Source: Streptomyces sp. DvalAA-14
GTDB lineage: Bacteria; Actinomycetota; Actinomycetes; Streptomycetales; Streptomycetaceae
DNA: 42,050 nt
Direction of reading: 5' to 3'
NCBI RefSeq assembly: GCF_900091855.1
Contig: NZ_FMCH01000133.1
Coordinates: forward strand, 1-42,050
Below, piece by piece: positions 9,473-16,733 of the stretch. Each line of letters starts with the position of its first letter. Within the stretch, counting starts at the first letter, position 1. Below the pieces are notes generated by a model that was not told where the DNA came from, ran no database searches, and saw only the letters and a program-made list of their open reading frames with translations. Both the position numbers and the translations under genes were made by a program.

Positions 9473-11038
9473 TCACACCGCGGTCCGCCGCACCGAGCGG
9501 CCGGCCAGTTCGCCGGTGCGCCGCCCCTCGGCCATGACGAAACGGCCGTCGACGAGCACATACGGAATGCCGGTCGGCAGGGTGCGCGGGCGGTCGTAGT
9601 CGGCGCCGGCGGCAACCGTGTCCGGGTCGAAGAGCACCAGGTCAGCGCGGTATCCGGGGCGGATCAGGCCGCGGTCGGGCAGCCGGAGCCTGGCCGCCGG
9701 CCGGCCGCTGAGATGGGCCACGCACTCCTCCAGGCCCAGCACGCCCAGCTCCCGTACGTAGCGCCCGAGGTAGTGCGGAAAGGTGCCGTACGCGCGCGGG
9801 TGCGGCTTGGCGCCGTGCAGGATGCCGTCGGAGCCGCCGGTGTGGGCCCGGTGGCGCATGATCGTACGAACGTTCGACTCATGGCCCACATGCTGGAGGA
9901 TGGTGGTGCCGAGCCGGTCGGCCAGCAGCAGGCGGCGGGCGGTCGGCCAGCCGTCCAGCCGGGCGCCGATGTGCGCGGCGAGCGCCGGGTCACCGACCCC
10001 GGAGATCTCGATGGTGGACCAGTCCATCGGCACCCCGTGGCTGCCGTCCGAGCCCTCGACCTCCAGCGCGTACCGGATCCGCTCGGCGGTCGCCTCGTCC
10101 CGCAGCCGCTCCAGCGTCGCCTCCGGCCCGCCCGCCGCCGCCCAGCTGGGCATCAGCGCGAGCAGCGTCGTACAACCGGGCGTGTAGGGGTAGGTGTCCA
10201 GGCTGACGTCCGCCCCCGCGGCGATGGCCCGGTCCAGCAGGGCCAGCAACTCGGGCGCGCGGCCCTCGTTGACGCCGAAGTTCATGGTCGCGTGCGCCAG
10301 GTGCAGCGCGCAGCCCGCCTCCGCCGCCAGTGCCAGCACCTCCTGGTACGCCTCCAGCGCGCCGGCCCCGTACGACCGGTGGTGGGGGCAGAAGTACCCG
10401 CCGTGGGCGGCCACCACCCGGCACAGCTCGGTCAGCTCCGCGTCCGAGGCGTACATCCCCGGGGTGTACGTCAGCCCGGACGACATCCCGACGGCCCCTT
10501 CCGCCAGCCCCCGGGCCACCAGTTCCTTCATCCGGACCAGTTCGGCCGCGGTGGCCGGCCGGTCCTGCCAGCCCATGGCCAGGGCCCGCACGGTGCCCTG
10601 CGGCACCAGGTAGGCGGCGTTCACCGCGACGCCCCGGTCCAGCCGGTCCAGGTACTCGCCGACGCTCCGCCAGTCGATGTCCGTGTCCCGCCCGTCGCCG
10701 TTCCACCCCGCGAGCTGGGTGCGCAGCTCGCCCAGCGTCGCGTCGTCGATGGGCGCGTACGACAGCCCGTCCTGTCCGAGCACCTCCAGTGTCACGCCCT
10801 GGGCGGCCTTCGCCTCGTGTCCCGGGTCGGTGAGCAGCGCCAGATCGCTGTGCGCGTGCATGTCGATGAAGCCGGGCGCCAGCACCAGCCCGCCGGCGTC
10901 CAGCGTCCGCCGCCCGGACAGCCGCGGCCCGCCCGTCCGGATCTCCGCGATGCGGCCGGCCCGCAGCCCGACATCGGCGGTGTACGAGTGCGCGCCGGTG
11001 CCGTCCGCCACCCGAGCGCCGCGTATCACCAGGTCCAT
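9473..11038 (-). CDS. N-acyl-D-amino-acid deacylase-like amidohydrolase
   Basis: Metal-dependent amidohydrolase (521 aa) of the D-aminoacylase family, which hydrolyses N-acyl-D-amino acids to a free D-amino acid and a carboxylate. Begins MDLVIRGARVADGTG, with the HxH metal motif GFIDMHAHSD (61-65), later HLAHATMNFGVNEGR, TILQHVGHESNV and SDGILHGAKPHPRAYGTF with the conserved Asp, and ends in a typical beta-sandwich region (GYRADLVLFDPDTV). It follows a DSD-type PLP enzyme by 61 bp on the same strand, so the pair is probably one transcript whose products act in sequence: deacylation, then deamination. Whether the natural substrate is an N-acyl-D-amino acid or N-acetyl-D-glucosaminate, itself an alpha-amino acid of D type, cannot be read from sequence. 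Confidence 0.88.
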   Translation of the reverse strand: MDLVIRGARVADGTGAHSYTADVGLRAGRIAEIRTGGPRLSGRRTLDAGGLVLAPGFIDMHAHSDLALLTDPGHEAKAAQGVTLEVLGQDGLSYAPIDDATLGELRTQLAGWNGDGRDTDIDWRSVGEYLDRLDRGVAVNAAYLVPQGTVRALAMGWQDRPATAAELVRMKELVARGLAEGAVGMSSGLTYTPGMYASDAELTELCRVVAAHGGYFCPHHRSYGAGALEAYQEVLALAAEAGCALHLAHATMNFGVNEGRAPELLALLDRAIAAGADVSLDTYPYTPGCTTLLALMPSWAAAGGPEATLERLRDEATAERIRYALEVEGSDGSHGVPMDWSTIEISGVGDPALAAHIGARLDGWPTARRLLLADRLGTTILQHVGHESNVRTIMRHRAHTGGSDGILHGAKPHPRAYGTFPHYLGRYVRELGVLGLEECVAHLSGRPAARLRLPDRGLIRPGYRADLVLFDPDTVAAGADYDRPRTLPTGIPYVLVDGRFVMAEGRRTGELAGRSVRRTAV

Positions 11039-11099
11039 GGCCAGCCATCCTCCCTCGGGCCGCCCGCCCGGCGGCGGACCGGGCGGGGCGGCGGGTGGA

Positions 11100-12383
11100 T
11101 CAGAAGAACGTGTGGACGTACCCCGTCGCGGTGCCGTCCTCGCGGACGACCGGGATCAGGCGCCACTTGTCGAAGGTGGTGCACGGGTGGGACAGGCCGA
11201 GGGCCACCCAGTCGCCCACTTCGAGCGGCTCGGAGGCGGGCAGGCTCAACCAAGTGTGCTGGTCGGAGAGCTTGGCGACGGCGACGCCGTCCTCAAGATC
11301 GCGGACGGCGCCGTCCCGGGCCGAGCGGACGGCGACCGGGTGCGGGAGGCCGAGGTCGTAAGGGGCGTCCCGCTTGCCCGCGTTGAGGAATGCCTGGGTC
11401 GGGGTGGGGCGGGACAGCACCTGGGCCCACAGGCGGAACGCGGGCTCCAACCGGCCCTCGGCGGGCACCCGGTTGAAGGGGGTGAGCCGGCGGTAGTGGT
11501 CGTCGTCGTGCGTGAGGTAGGCGCCGGAGCGCAGCAACTTCAACGCCGGGGAGCTGAGTTCGGGAATCTCCGCGAAGACGTCGGCGACCGCGTCGAACCA
11601 GGCGGAGCCGCCCGCGCTGACCACGATCTCGGCGGCGTCCGCGAAGTGCCCGGCCTTGTCGAGGTCCGCCGCGAAGCCCACCAGCCGCCGCAGCCAGGCC
11701 CGTACCGACGCGGGGCCGGGGTCCGGCACCTCGCCCTCGTAGCCCGCGACGCCCACCAGGCGCAGGGTGGGGACGGCGGTGACCGCTTCGGCGACCGCCG
11801 TGCCCTCGGCCTCGGTCCGGACACCGGTACGCGCCCCTTCGCCGGCGCCGAGTTCGACGACGACGTCCAGCGGACGGCGGGTGCCGGCCGCCCGCAGCGC
11901 CGCGTCCATCAGTTCGACGCCCCGGACCGAGTCCACGTAGCAGACGAAGGAGACGTCCGGGTCGGCGTCGAGTTGGCCGCCGATCCAGCGCAGACCGGCC
12001 GCGTCGACCACCTCGTTGGCCACGAAGATCCGCCGGACGCCGAACGCGCGGGCCACCCTGGCCTGGTGGGGGGCGGCAACCGTGATGCCCCAGGCGCCGT
12101 GCGCGAGTTGCCGGGCGAACAGCTGCGGGGCCATGGAGGTCTTGCCGTGCGGGGCGAAGGCGAGGCCGTGCTCGGCGGTGTAGCGCTCCAGCAGGCCCAG
12201 ATTGTGGTCCAGCGCCTCCTCGGACAAGGCGAGGACGGGGGTGGTGAAGCCGCCGTCGAAGAGGTTGCGGCGCTGGGCGGCGAGTTCGCCGAAGGTCAGC
12301 CCGTCGGCGTCCGGCGGCAGCCCCTTGAAGCGGTGGTCGATCCGCTCCCGGTCCAGCGCCGCCACCTTCTCGTCGATGCCCAT
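11100..12383 (-). CDS. D-serine/D-threonine dehydratase-like PLP enzyme
   Basis: Fold-type III PLP enzyme (427 aa) of the DSD1/D-threonine aldolase family, annotated in relatives as amino acid deaminase/aldolase. PLP lysine in FAPHGKTSMAP (Lys81). The C-terminal SHPCTTFDKW has the His-x-Cys pair (399/401) used as zinc ligands in eukaryotic D-serine dehydratase, which argues for a dehydratase/ammonia-lyase rather than a racemase. Start ATG 12383 with a GGGAGGGTG ribosome-binding site; the longer open frame upstream has repeat-rich, non-protein-like sequence. It is transcribed divergently from a PfkB kinase gene, with an IclR-type palindrome and promoter between them. Likely reaction: elimination of ammonia from a D-configured hydroxy-amino acid, giving a 2-keto acid via an enamine that RidA (same locus) could hydrolyse. 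Confidence 0.85.
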   Translation of the reverse strand: MGIDEKVAALDRERIDHRFKGLPPDADGLTFGELAAQRRNLFDGGFTTPVLALSEEALDHNLGLLERYTAEHGLAFAPHGKTSMAPQLFARQLAHGAWGITVAAPHQARVARAFGVRRIFVANEVVDAAGLRWIGGQLDADPDVSFVCYVDSVRGVELMDAALRAAGTRRPLDVVVELGAGEGARTGVRTEAEGTAVAEAVTAVPTLRLVGVAGYEGEVPDPGPASVRAWLRRLVGFAADLDKAGHFADAAEIVVSAGGSAWFDAVADVFAEIPELSSPALKLLRSGAYLTHDDDHYRRLTPFNRVPAEGRLEPAFRLWAQVLSRPTPTQAFLNAGKRDAPYDLGLPHPVAVRSARDGAVRDLEDGVAVAKLSDQHTWLSLPASEPLEVGDWVALGLSHPCTTFDKWRLIPVVREDGTATGYVHTFF

Positions 12384-12403
12384 GTCCCGCACCCTCCCGC
12401 GTC

Positions 12404-12465
12404 CCCGAAACCGAACCGAACTGAACCGAGCCCGAGCGAACCCGAGCGAGCCCGGGCTGAACCCG
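12404..12465. repeat. Degenerate CCGAR-rich short repeats
   Basis: Irregular direct repeats of CCGAACC and CCCGAGCG units just upstream of the DSD-type gene start. No function seen; they lie in the 5' leader of that gene. Confidence 0.5.
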
Positions 12466-12505
12466 CACCCCCAGCCGCAACCGTATCCGGGCGGGACACG
12501 ACCGC

Positions 12506-12522
12506 GTTGCACCATGTGCAAC
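12506..12522. promoter_or_regulatory. IclR-type operator palindrome
   Basis: GTTGCAC-CAT-GTGCAAC, a perfect 7-3-7 palindrome in the divergent promoter region of the D-amino-acid/sugar-acid cluster, ending 5 bp before a candidate -35 (12528). The cluster encodes its own IclR regulator at 13630, the obvious candidate to bind here. Confidence 0.65.
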
Positions 12523-12527
12523 AGCCA

Positions 12528-12557
12528 TTGCGTAGGGTGTTCCGTGCTGTCTAACAT
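12528..12557 (+). promoter_or_regulatory. Candidate promoter of the kinase-IclR-RidA operon
   Basis: TTGCGT (12528-12533) and TAACAT (12552-12557) separated by 18 bp, 50 bp before the GTG start at 12608. Position next to the 7-3-7 palindrome supports regulation by IclR. Confidence 0.5.
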
Positions 12558-12607
12558 CCACGCCTGCGCCGGGTCAACGTCCGGCCCCGAGGGAAGCGAG
12601 GGCCCAG

Positions 12608-13633
12608 GTGACCGCCGACTTCGACGTGGTGTGCCTCGGGGAGTCCATGGTCACCTTCGTGCCGTCGCGGCCCGGTCGCCTCGCCGACGTGCCCGACTTC
12701 CACCGGGCCATCGGCGGCGCCGAGTCCAACGTCGCCTGCACGCTGGCCCGGGCCGGCCACCGGGTGCGCTGGCTCAGCCGGGTCGGTGCGGACGGCTTCG
12801 GCGACCACCTGGTCGAGACGATCGCCGCGGCCGGCGTGGAGGTGGGCGCCGTCCAGCGCGACCCGCGCCGCCCCACCGGGGTCTACTTCCGCACCGCGGG
12901 GGAGCGCGCCACCACCCTGGGCGCCGAGCCGGGAAAAGCCGAGGTCGTCTACTACCGCAAAGGCTCGGCCGCCTCCGCGCTGTCGCCCGCGCTGGTACGG
13001 CGCCGCGACGCGTGGGCCGGCCGGGTGCTGCACCTGACCGGCATCACCGCCGCGCTCTCCGCGACCTGCCACGCGCTGATGCGGCGGCTCACCCGGCGCG
13101 AGCCCGGCCGCCCGCTGATCTCCTACGACGTCAACCACCGGCCGGCCCTGTGGCACGACGCCGACCCGTGGCGGCTGGCCGAACTCGCCCGCGGCTGCGA
13201 CCTGGTGTTCGTCGGCGAGGACGAGGCAGCGGCGGCCTGGGGACTCCCCGACGCCGACGCGATCCGGGCCGCGCTGCCCGAACCGGCCGTGCTGGTCGTC
13301 AAACAGGGCGCCGCCGGGGCCACCGCGTTCACCGCGGCCGGCCGCCTGCACCTGCCGGCACCGCTGGTGGACGTCGTTTCCCATGTGGGCGCCGGCGACG
13401 CCTTCGCGGCCGGCTTCCTGTCCGCCACCCTGCGCGGCCTGCCGCTGCCCGACCGGCTGCGGCACGGCCACTTGCTGGCGGCCGCCGCCCTCACCGTCCA
13501 CGACGACCTGGCCGTACCGCCCCGCAGGGAGCACGCCGACGCGCTGGTCGCGCTGGACGACCGGGCGTGGGGAAGCCTGCGGCTCGGCCCCGGATGGACG
13601 CGGCAGGCGCCGCAGGGCGGGGGGCAGCGGTGA
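12608..13633 (+). CDS. PfkB sugar kinase, 2-keto-3-deoxygluconate kinase-like
   Basis: Ribokinase/PfkB-fold kinase (341 aa). N-terminal CLGESMVTFVP and FHRAIGGAESNVACTLAR, a middle YYRKGSAASALSP and SYDVNHRPALW (the DxNxRxxLW motif typical of KDG kinases), and the PfkB signature VGAGDAFAAGF with catalytic Asp264. KDG kinases phosphorylate 2-keto-3-deoxygluconate to KDPG for cleavage by KDPG aldolase, which is not in this window. First gene of a tightly packed operon: its TGA overlaps the GTG of the IclR gene and IclR overlaps RidA. The GTG start at 12608 gives the usual N-terminus. A different sugar-acid or sugar substrate remains possible. Confidence 0.85.
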   Translation: MTADFDVVCLGESMVTFVPSRPGRLADVPDFHRAIGGAESNVACTLARAGHRVRWLSRVGADGFGDHLVETIAAAGVEVGAVQRDPRRPTGVYFRTAGERATTLGAEPGKAEVVYYRKGSAASALSPALVRRRDAWAGRVLHLTGITAALSATCHALMRRLTRREPGRPLISYDVNHRPALWHDADPWRLAELARGCDLVFVGEDEAAAAWGLPDADAIRAALPEPAVLVVKQGAAGATAFTAAGRLHLPAPLVDVVSHVGAGDAFAAGFLSATLRGLPLPDRLRHGHLLAAAALTVHDDLAVPPRREHADALVALDDRAWGSLRLGPGWTRQAPQGGGQR

Positions 13634-14442
13634 GCCAGACCGTCGACCGGGCGCTGAGCATCCTGCCGCTGCTCGCCGAAGGTCCCGCCGGCCTGGAGCA
13701 GGTGGCCACCCGGCTGGACGTGCACAAGTCGACCGCGCTCCGGCTGCTGCGGACGCTGCACGAGCACGGCCTGGTCTACCGCCAGCAGGACCAGCGCTAC
13801 CGGCTCGGCGCCCGGCTGTTCGCGCTCGCCCAGCAGGCGATGGAGGCACTGGACATCCGCGGCATCGCCCACCCGCACCTGGCCGCGCTCAACGAACGCA
13901 CCGGGCACACCGTGCACTTGGCGGTGTACGAGCAGGGCGAGGTCGTCTACATCGACAAGGTGGACAGCCGCTACCCGGTGCGGATGTACTCCCGGATCGG
14001 CCGCCCGGTCGCCATCACGGTCGCCGCCGTCGCCAAGCTGCTGCTGGCCGACCTGGCGGAGCCGGAGCGGCGGGCGGTCGCCGAGAGCCTGGAGTATCCG
14101 CGGTACACCGCCCGGTCCACGCCGGACGCCGCCGCCTTCCTCATCGAACTGGCCCGGGTCCGCGAGCAGGGCTGGGCCGCCGACCTGGGCGGCCACGAGG
14201 AGTCCATCAACTGCCTCGGCGCCCCGCTGCGCGGTCCGGACGGCCGGGTGTGCGCGGCCATGTCGGTCTCGGCGCCCAACGTCGTCGTGACCGCCGAGGA
14301 GTTGCTGCGGCTGCGGCCGCAAGTGCTGCGGACCGCGGCGGCGATCAGCGCCGAGCTGTCCGGGGCCGCGCCCGGATCCGCGGCGACACCCGGACCGAAC
14401 GGTCCGGTGCCCACCCACGAGCCCAAGGAAGCCCCCGCATGA
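13630..14442 (+). CDS. IclR-family transcriptional regulator
   Basis: 270-residue regulator: N-terminal winged HTH (about 3-60; SQTVDRALSILPLLAEG, DVHKSTALRLLRTLHEHGLV) and C-terminal IclR effector-binding domain (HTVHLAVYEQGEVVYIDKV, and GWAADLGGHEESINCLGAPL). Effector domains of this family bind small organic acids and sugar acids. Start GTG overlaps the kinase stop by 4 bp, so it is translationally coupled. Predicted to bind GTTGCAC-N3-GTGCAAC at 12506-12522 and control both divergent arms of the cluster. The C-terminal tail (about 250-270) is Pro/Gly-rich and probably disordered. Confidence 0.92.
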   Translation: MSQTVDRALSILPLLAEGPAGLEQVATRLDVHKSTALRLLRTLHEHGLVYRQQDQRYRLGARLFALAQQAMEALDIRGIAHPHLAALNERTGHTVHLAVYEQGEVVYIDKVDSRYPVRMYSRIGRPVAITVAAVAKLLLADLAEPERRAVAESLEYPRYTARSTPDAAAFLIELARVREQGWAADLGGHEESINCLGAPLRGPDGRVCAAMSVSAPNVVVTAEELLRLRPQVLRTAAAISAELSGAAPGSAATPGPNGPVPTHEPKEAPA

Positions 14443-14849
14443 GCGAGTTGTCCAAGACCGCCGTCACTCCGCCCACCCACACCGCCCCGCCGGCGAAGTT
14501 CTCGCACGGCGTGCGCAAGGGCAACATCCTCCAAGTGGCCGGCCAGGTCGGCTTCCTGCCGGCCGTGGCGGGACAGCCGCCCACCCCGGCCGGGCCGACT
14601 CTGCGCGAGCAGACCCTGCAGACGCTGGCCAATGTGCAGTCCGTACTGGAAGCCGGCGGCGCGAGCTGGGAGGACGCGGTGATGATCCGCGTCTACCTCA
14701 CCGACACCGGCCACTTCGCCGAGTTCAACGAGATCTACAACGGCTTCTTCGCCGATCTGAAGGAGGCGCCGGCCGCGCGGACCACGGTCTACGTCGGCCT
14801 GCCGGCCGGGCTGCTGGTCGAGATCGACGCGCTGGCCGTCCTGGGCTGA
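14439..14849 (+). CDS. RidA family enamine/imine deaminase
   Basis: 136-residue member of the RidA/YjgF/UK114 family, trimeric cytosolic proteins that hydrolyse reactive enamine/imine intermediates released by PLP dehydratases. Conserved ARTTVYVGLPAGLLVEIDA near the C-terminus contains the carboxylate-binding Arg114 and Glu129. ATG overlaps the IclR stop (ATGA) and has AAGGAA upstream. Its presence with a DSD-type dehydratase fits removal of the enamine made by that enzyme. It has an N-terminal Thr/Pro-rich extension compared with minimal RidA. Ends at a compound bidirectional terminator. Confidence 0.92.
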   Translation: MSELSKTAVTPPTHTAPPAKFSHGVRKGNILQVAGQVGFLPAVAGQPPTPAGPTLREQTLQTLANVQSVLEAGGASWEDAVMIRVYLTDTGHFAEFNEIYNGFFADLKEAPAARTTVYVGLPAGLLVEIDALAVLG

Positions 14850-14857
14850 GCGCGCTT

Positions 14858-14918
14858 CGGCCTCGCGCCCCTTCGGGGCACCCCGCCGGAGCGGGGTGCC
14901 CACCGGGGCGCGAGGCCG
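14858..14918. terminator. Compound bidirectional terminator
   Basis: Nested perfect inverted repeats: outer 14-bp stem CGGCCTCGCGCCCC (14858-14871) with 14905-14918, inner 11-bp stem GGGCACCCCGC (14876-14886) with 14891-14901 around a CGGA tetraloop. It sits between the convergent ridA and chitinase stops. Confidence 0.88.
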
Positions 14919-14938
14919 TCCGCGCCGTGCGGACCTGG

Positions 14939-16501
14939 TTACGGCATCGCGTGGACGTGCGCGCCCACCGCGTTGGACCAGGTGTTGCCCGCGCTCGCGT
15001 CCCAGTTCGTGGACCAGGTCATGGCGCCGCGGATCGTGGGCCAGGTCGTGCTGGGCTTGAAGGTGCCGCAGCCGGTTCCCTTGGCGAGGCAGTCCAGGGC
15101 GTTGTTGACGACGGTCGGGCTGACGTAGCCGGAGCCGGCCGCGCTGGTGGACGCCGGGGTGCCGATGCCGACCTGGGCCGGGGACAGACCGGCCTGGATC
15201 GCGGTGCAGGCCATCGTGGTGATGAAGTCCACCGTGCCCTGGCTGTAGACCCCGCCGTCACAGCCGTTCATCGAACCGCTGTTGTAGTACTGGGTGTTGA
15301 CGACGGTCAGGATGTCCTTGATCTTCAGCGCGGTGGCCAGGTAGTCGCTGCCCGCGGTGAGCATGTCGATGGTCTGCGGGGCCATCGTGATGATCAGCGA
15401 CGAGCCGGCCTTGGCGCTCAGCGCCCGCAGCGCCTGCGGCATGTAGGTGGTGTCGATGCCGTTTTCCAGGTCGATGTCCACCCCGTTGAAGCCGTAGGTC
15501 TGCATCAGCGAGTAGACGCTGTTGGCGAAGTTGGTCGCCGAGGCGGAGTCCCGGACCGAGATGGTGCCGTTCTGGCCGCCGACCGAGATGATGACCTTCT
15601 TGCCGGCTGCCTGCTTGGCCGCGATGTCCGCCTTGAACTGCGCCACGCTGTAGCCGAGCGACGGGTCCAGGGTGAAGGAGATCGCGCCGGGTGTGCTGGT
15701 CGCGTCCGCGAAGGCGACGGCGATGATGTCGTACTGGTTCTGCACCTGGGCGATGGTCTGCACCTGCGCGCCGTTGTTGAAGTCCTGCCAGTAGCCGGTC
15801 ACCACGTGCTTGGGCAGGTTGCCGGGCGGCGGGGTGACCGGAGTGGTCGGCGGGGTGGTGGGGGGTGTGGTCGGCGGCGTGGTGGGCGGCGTGGTGGGCG
15901 GCGTCGTCGGCGGGGTGGTCGTGGGCGGCGGGGTGGTGGGGTTGCCGGCCGGGCCAGACAGCGACAGGTCGTCCGCGTAGTAGGTGGGCTGGCCGTACCA
16001 GCCGTGCGTGTAGACCGTCACCGAGTGCGTGCTCGCACCGGTGGTGAAGCCGACGCTGAGCTGCTGGAAGCCGCTGGTGCCCGGGGTCCAGGTGGACGGG
16101 TCGGTGCCGCCGGTGCCGGTCGCGCCGATGTAGACGTACGAGCCCTGCACCCACGCGCTCAGCGTGTAGGCCGAGTTGGGCTGCACGCTGACCGTCTGGC
16201 TGCACTGGCCGGTGTCGCTGGCCGACGGGACGGCCTTCAGCGCGGAGGTGCCGGAATGCACCGGGCTGCTGACCGCGGAACCGCTGCCGGCGGTGCAGCT
16301 CCAGTTGGAAAGACCGCTCTCGAAGCCGGGGTTGGCGATCAGATTGGTGGTCGCCGCGCTGGCGTCGCCGACGTTCACCAGGGCGACGCCGGTGCCGATC
16401 ACCGCGGCGGCGCTCAGGCCGGCGATGGTCCGCCGCAGGACGGTTGATCTGTGCTGGGCACGGCTCGCAAGATTCTGATTCGCGTGCGATGCACGTTCCA
16501 C
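14939..16501 (-). CDS. Secreted GH18 chitinase with carbohydrate-binding domain
   Basis: 520-residue secreted endo/exochitinase. Signal peptide about 1-48 (twin Arg at LRRTIAG, hydrophobic core, ASA cleavage), then a CBM4/16-like beta-sandwich (about 52-183: NLIANPGFESGLSNW ... YYADDLSL), a Thr/Pro linker (about 187-230), and a GH18 TIM barrel (HVVTGYWQDFNN to the end) with the catalytic motif GVDIDLE, acid/base Glu346. Retaining hydrolysis of chitin to (GlcNAc)n. Start GTG 16501 with a perfect AGGAGG 5 nt upstream. A DasR-like palindrome overlaps the -35 of its promoter, so expression should respond to glucosamine-6-phosphate. It is convergent to the RidA operon. Exact chitinase subclass not determined. 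Confidence 0.95.
   Translation of the reverse strand: MERASHANQNLASRAQHRSTVLRRTIAGLSAAAVIGTGVALVNVGDASAATTNLIANPGFESGLSNWSCTAGSGSAVSSPVHSGTSALKAVPSASDTGQCSQTVSVQPNSAYTLSAWVQGSYVYIGATGTGGTDPSTWTPGTSGFQQLSVGFTTGASTHSVTVYTHGWYGQPTYYADDLSLSGPAGNPTTPPPTTTPPTTPPTTPPTTPPTTPPTTPPTTPVTPPPGNLPKHVVTGYWQDFNNGAQVQTIAQVQNQYDIIAVAFADATSTPGAISFTLDPSLGYSVAQFKADIAAKQAAGKKVIISVGGQNGTISVRDSASATNFANSVYSLMQTYGFNGVDIDLENGIDTTYMPQALRALSAKAGSSLIITMAPQTIDMLTAGSDYLATALKIKDILTVVNTQYYNSGSMNGCDGGVYSQGTVDFITTMACTAIQAGLSPAQVGIGTPASTSAAGSGYVSPTVVNNALDCLAKGTGCGTFKPSTTWPTIRGAMTWSTNWDASAGNTWSNAVGAHVHAMP
15841..15945 (-). repeat. Thr-Pro linker repeat in chitinase
   Basis: Imperfect 12-bp repeats encoding TPPT units, joining the binding domain to the GH18 domain. 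A standard flexible, possibly O-mannosylated linker; copy number may vary between strains. Confidence 0.85.
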
Positions 16502-16569
16502 GACTGCCTCCTGGGGGCAAGGAGTTGGGGGGTGGTGGGAGTGCGGGTGACGGAGAACACAGGTGACAC

Positions 16570-16598
16570 CTATTAGGGAGAAAGTTGGTCCAGACCAA
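16570..16598 (-). promoter_or_regulatory. Chitinase promoter
   Basis: Minus-strand TTGGTC (16598-16593) and TAATAG (16575-16570) with a 17-bp spacer, 69 bp before the GTG. The -35 lies inside the DasR-like box. Confidence 0.6.
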
Positions 16599-16599
16599 T
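16584..16599. promoter_or_regulatory. DasR-responsive element (dre)-like box
   Basis: The core TGGTCCAGACCA differs by one base from the dre core TGGTCTAGACCA that controls chitinase genes in streptomycetes. Flanks extend the palindrome to TTGGTCCAGACCAA. Overlap with the -35 implies repression by DasR, relieved by GlcN-6-P. Confidence 0.8.
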
Positions 16600-16733
16600 C
16601 TGGTTGTCAAGACCTCCGGTGGTCACCTGTCGTTCACCGATCCCGATCCGCAACTTTCCGCACCCATCCCGCTACACATCGATAAGCTGACGACCGCGAA
16701 TTGCCAGGTAAGGCGGAGAAGAGGAGGTTCCGT

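Noticed and set aside
9323-11386. 687-codon plus-strand open frame
   Set aside because: Antisense to the D-aminoacylase gene, which carries all catalytic motifs.
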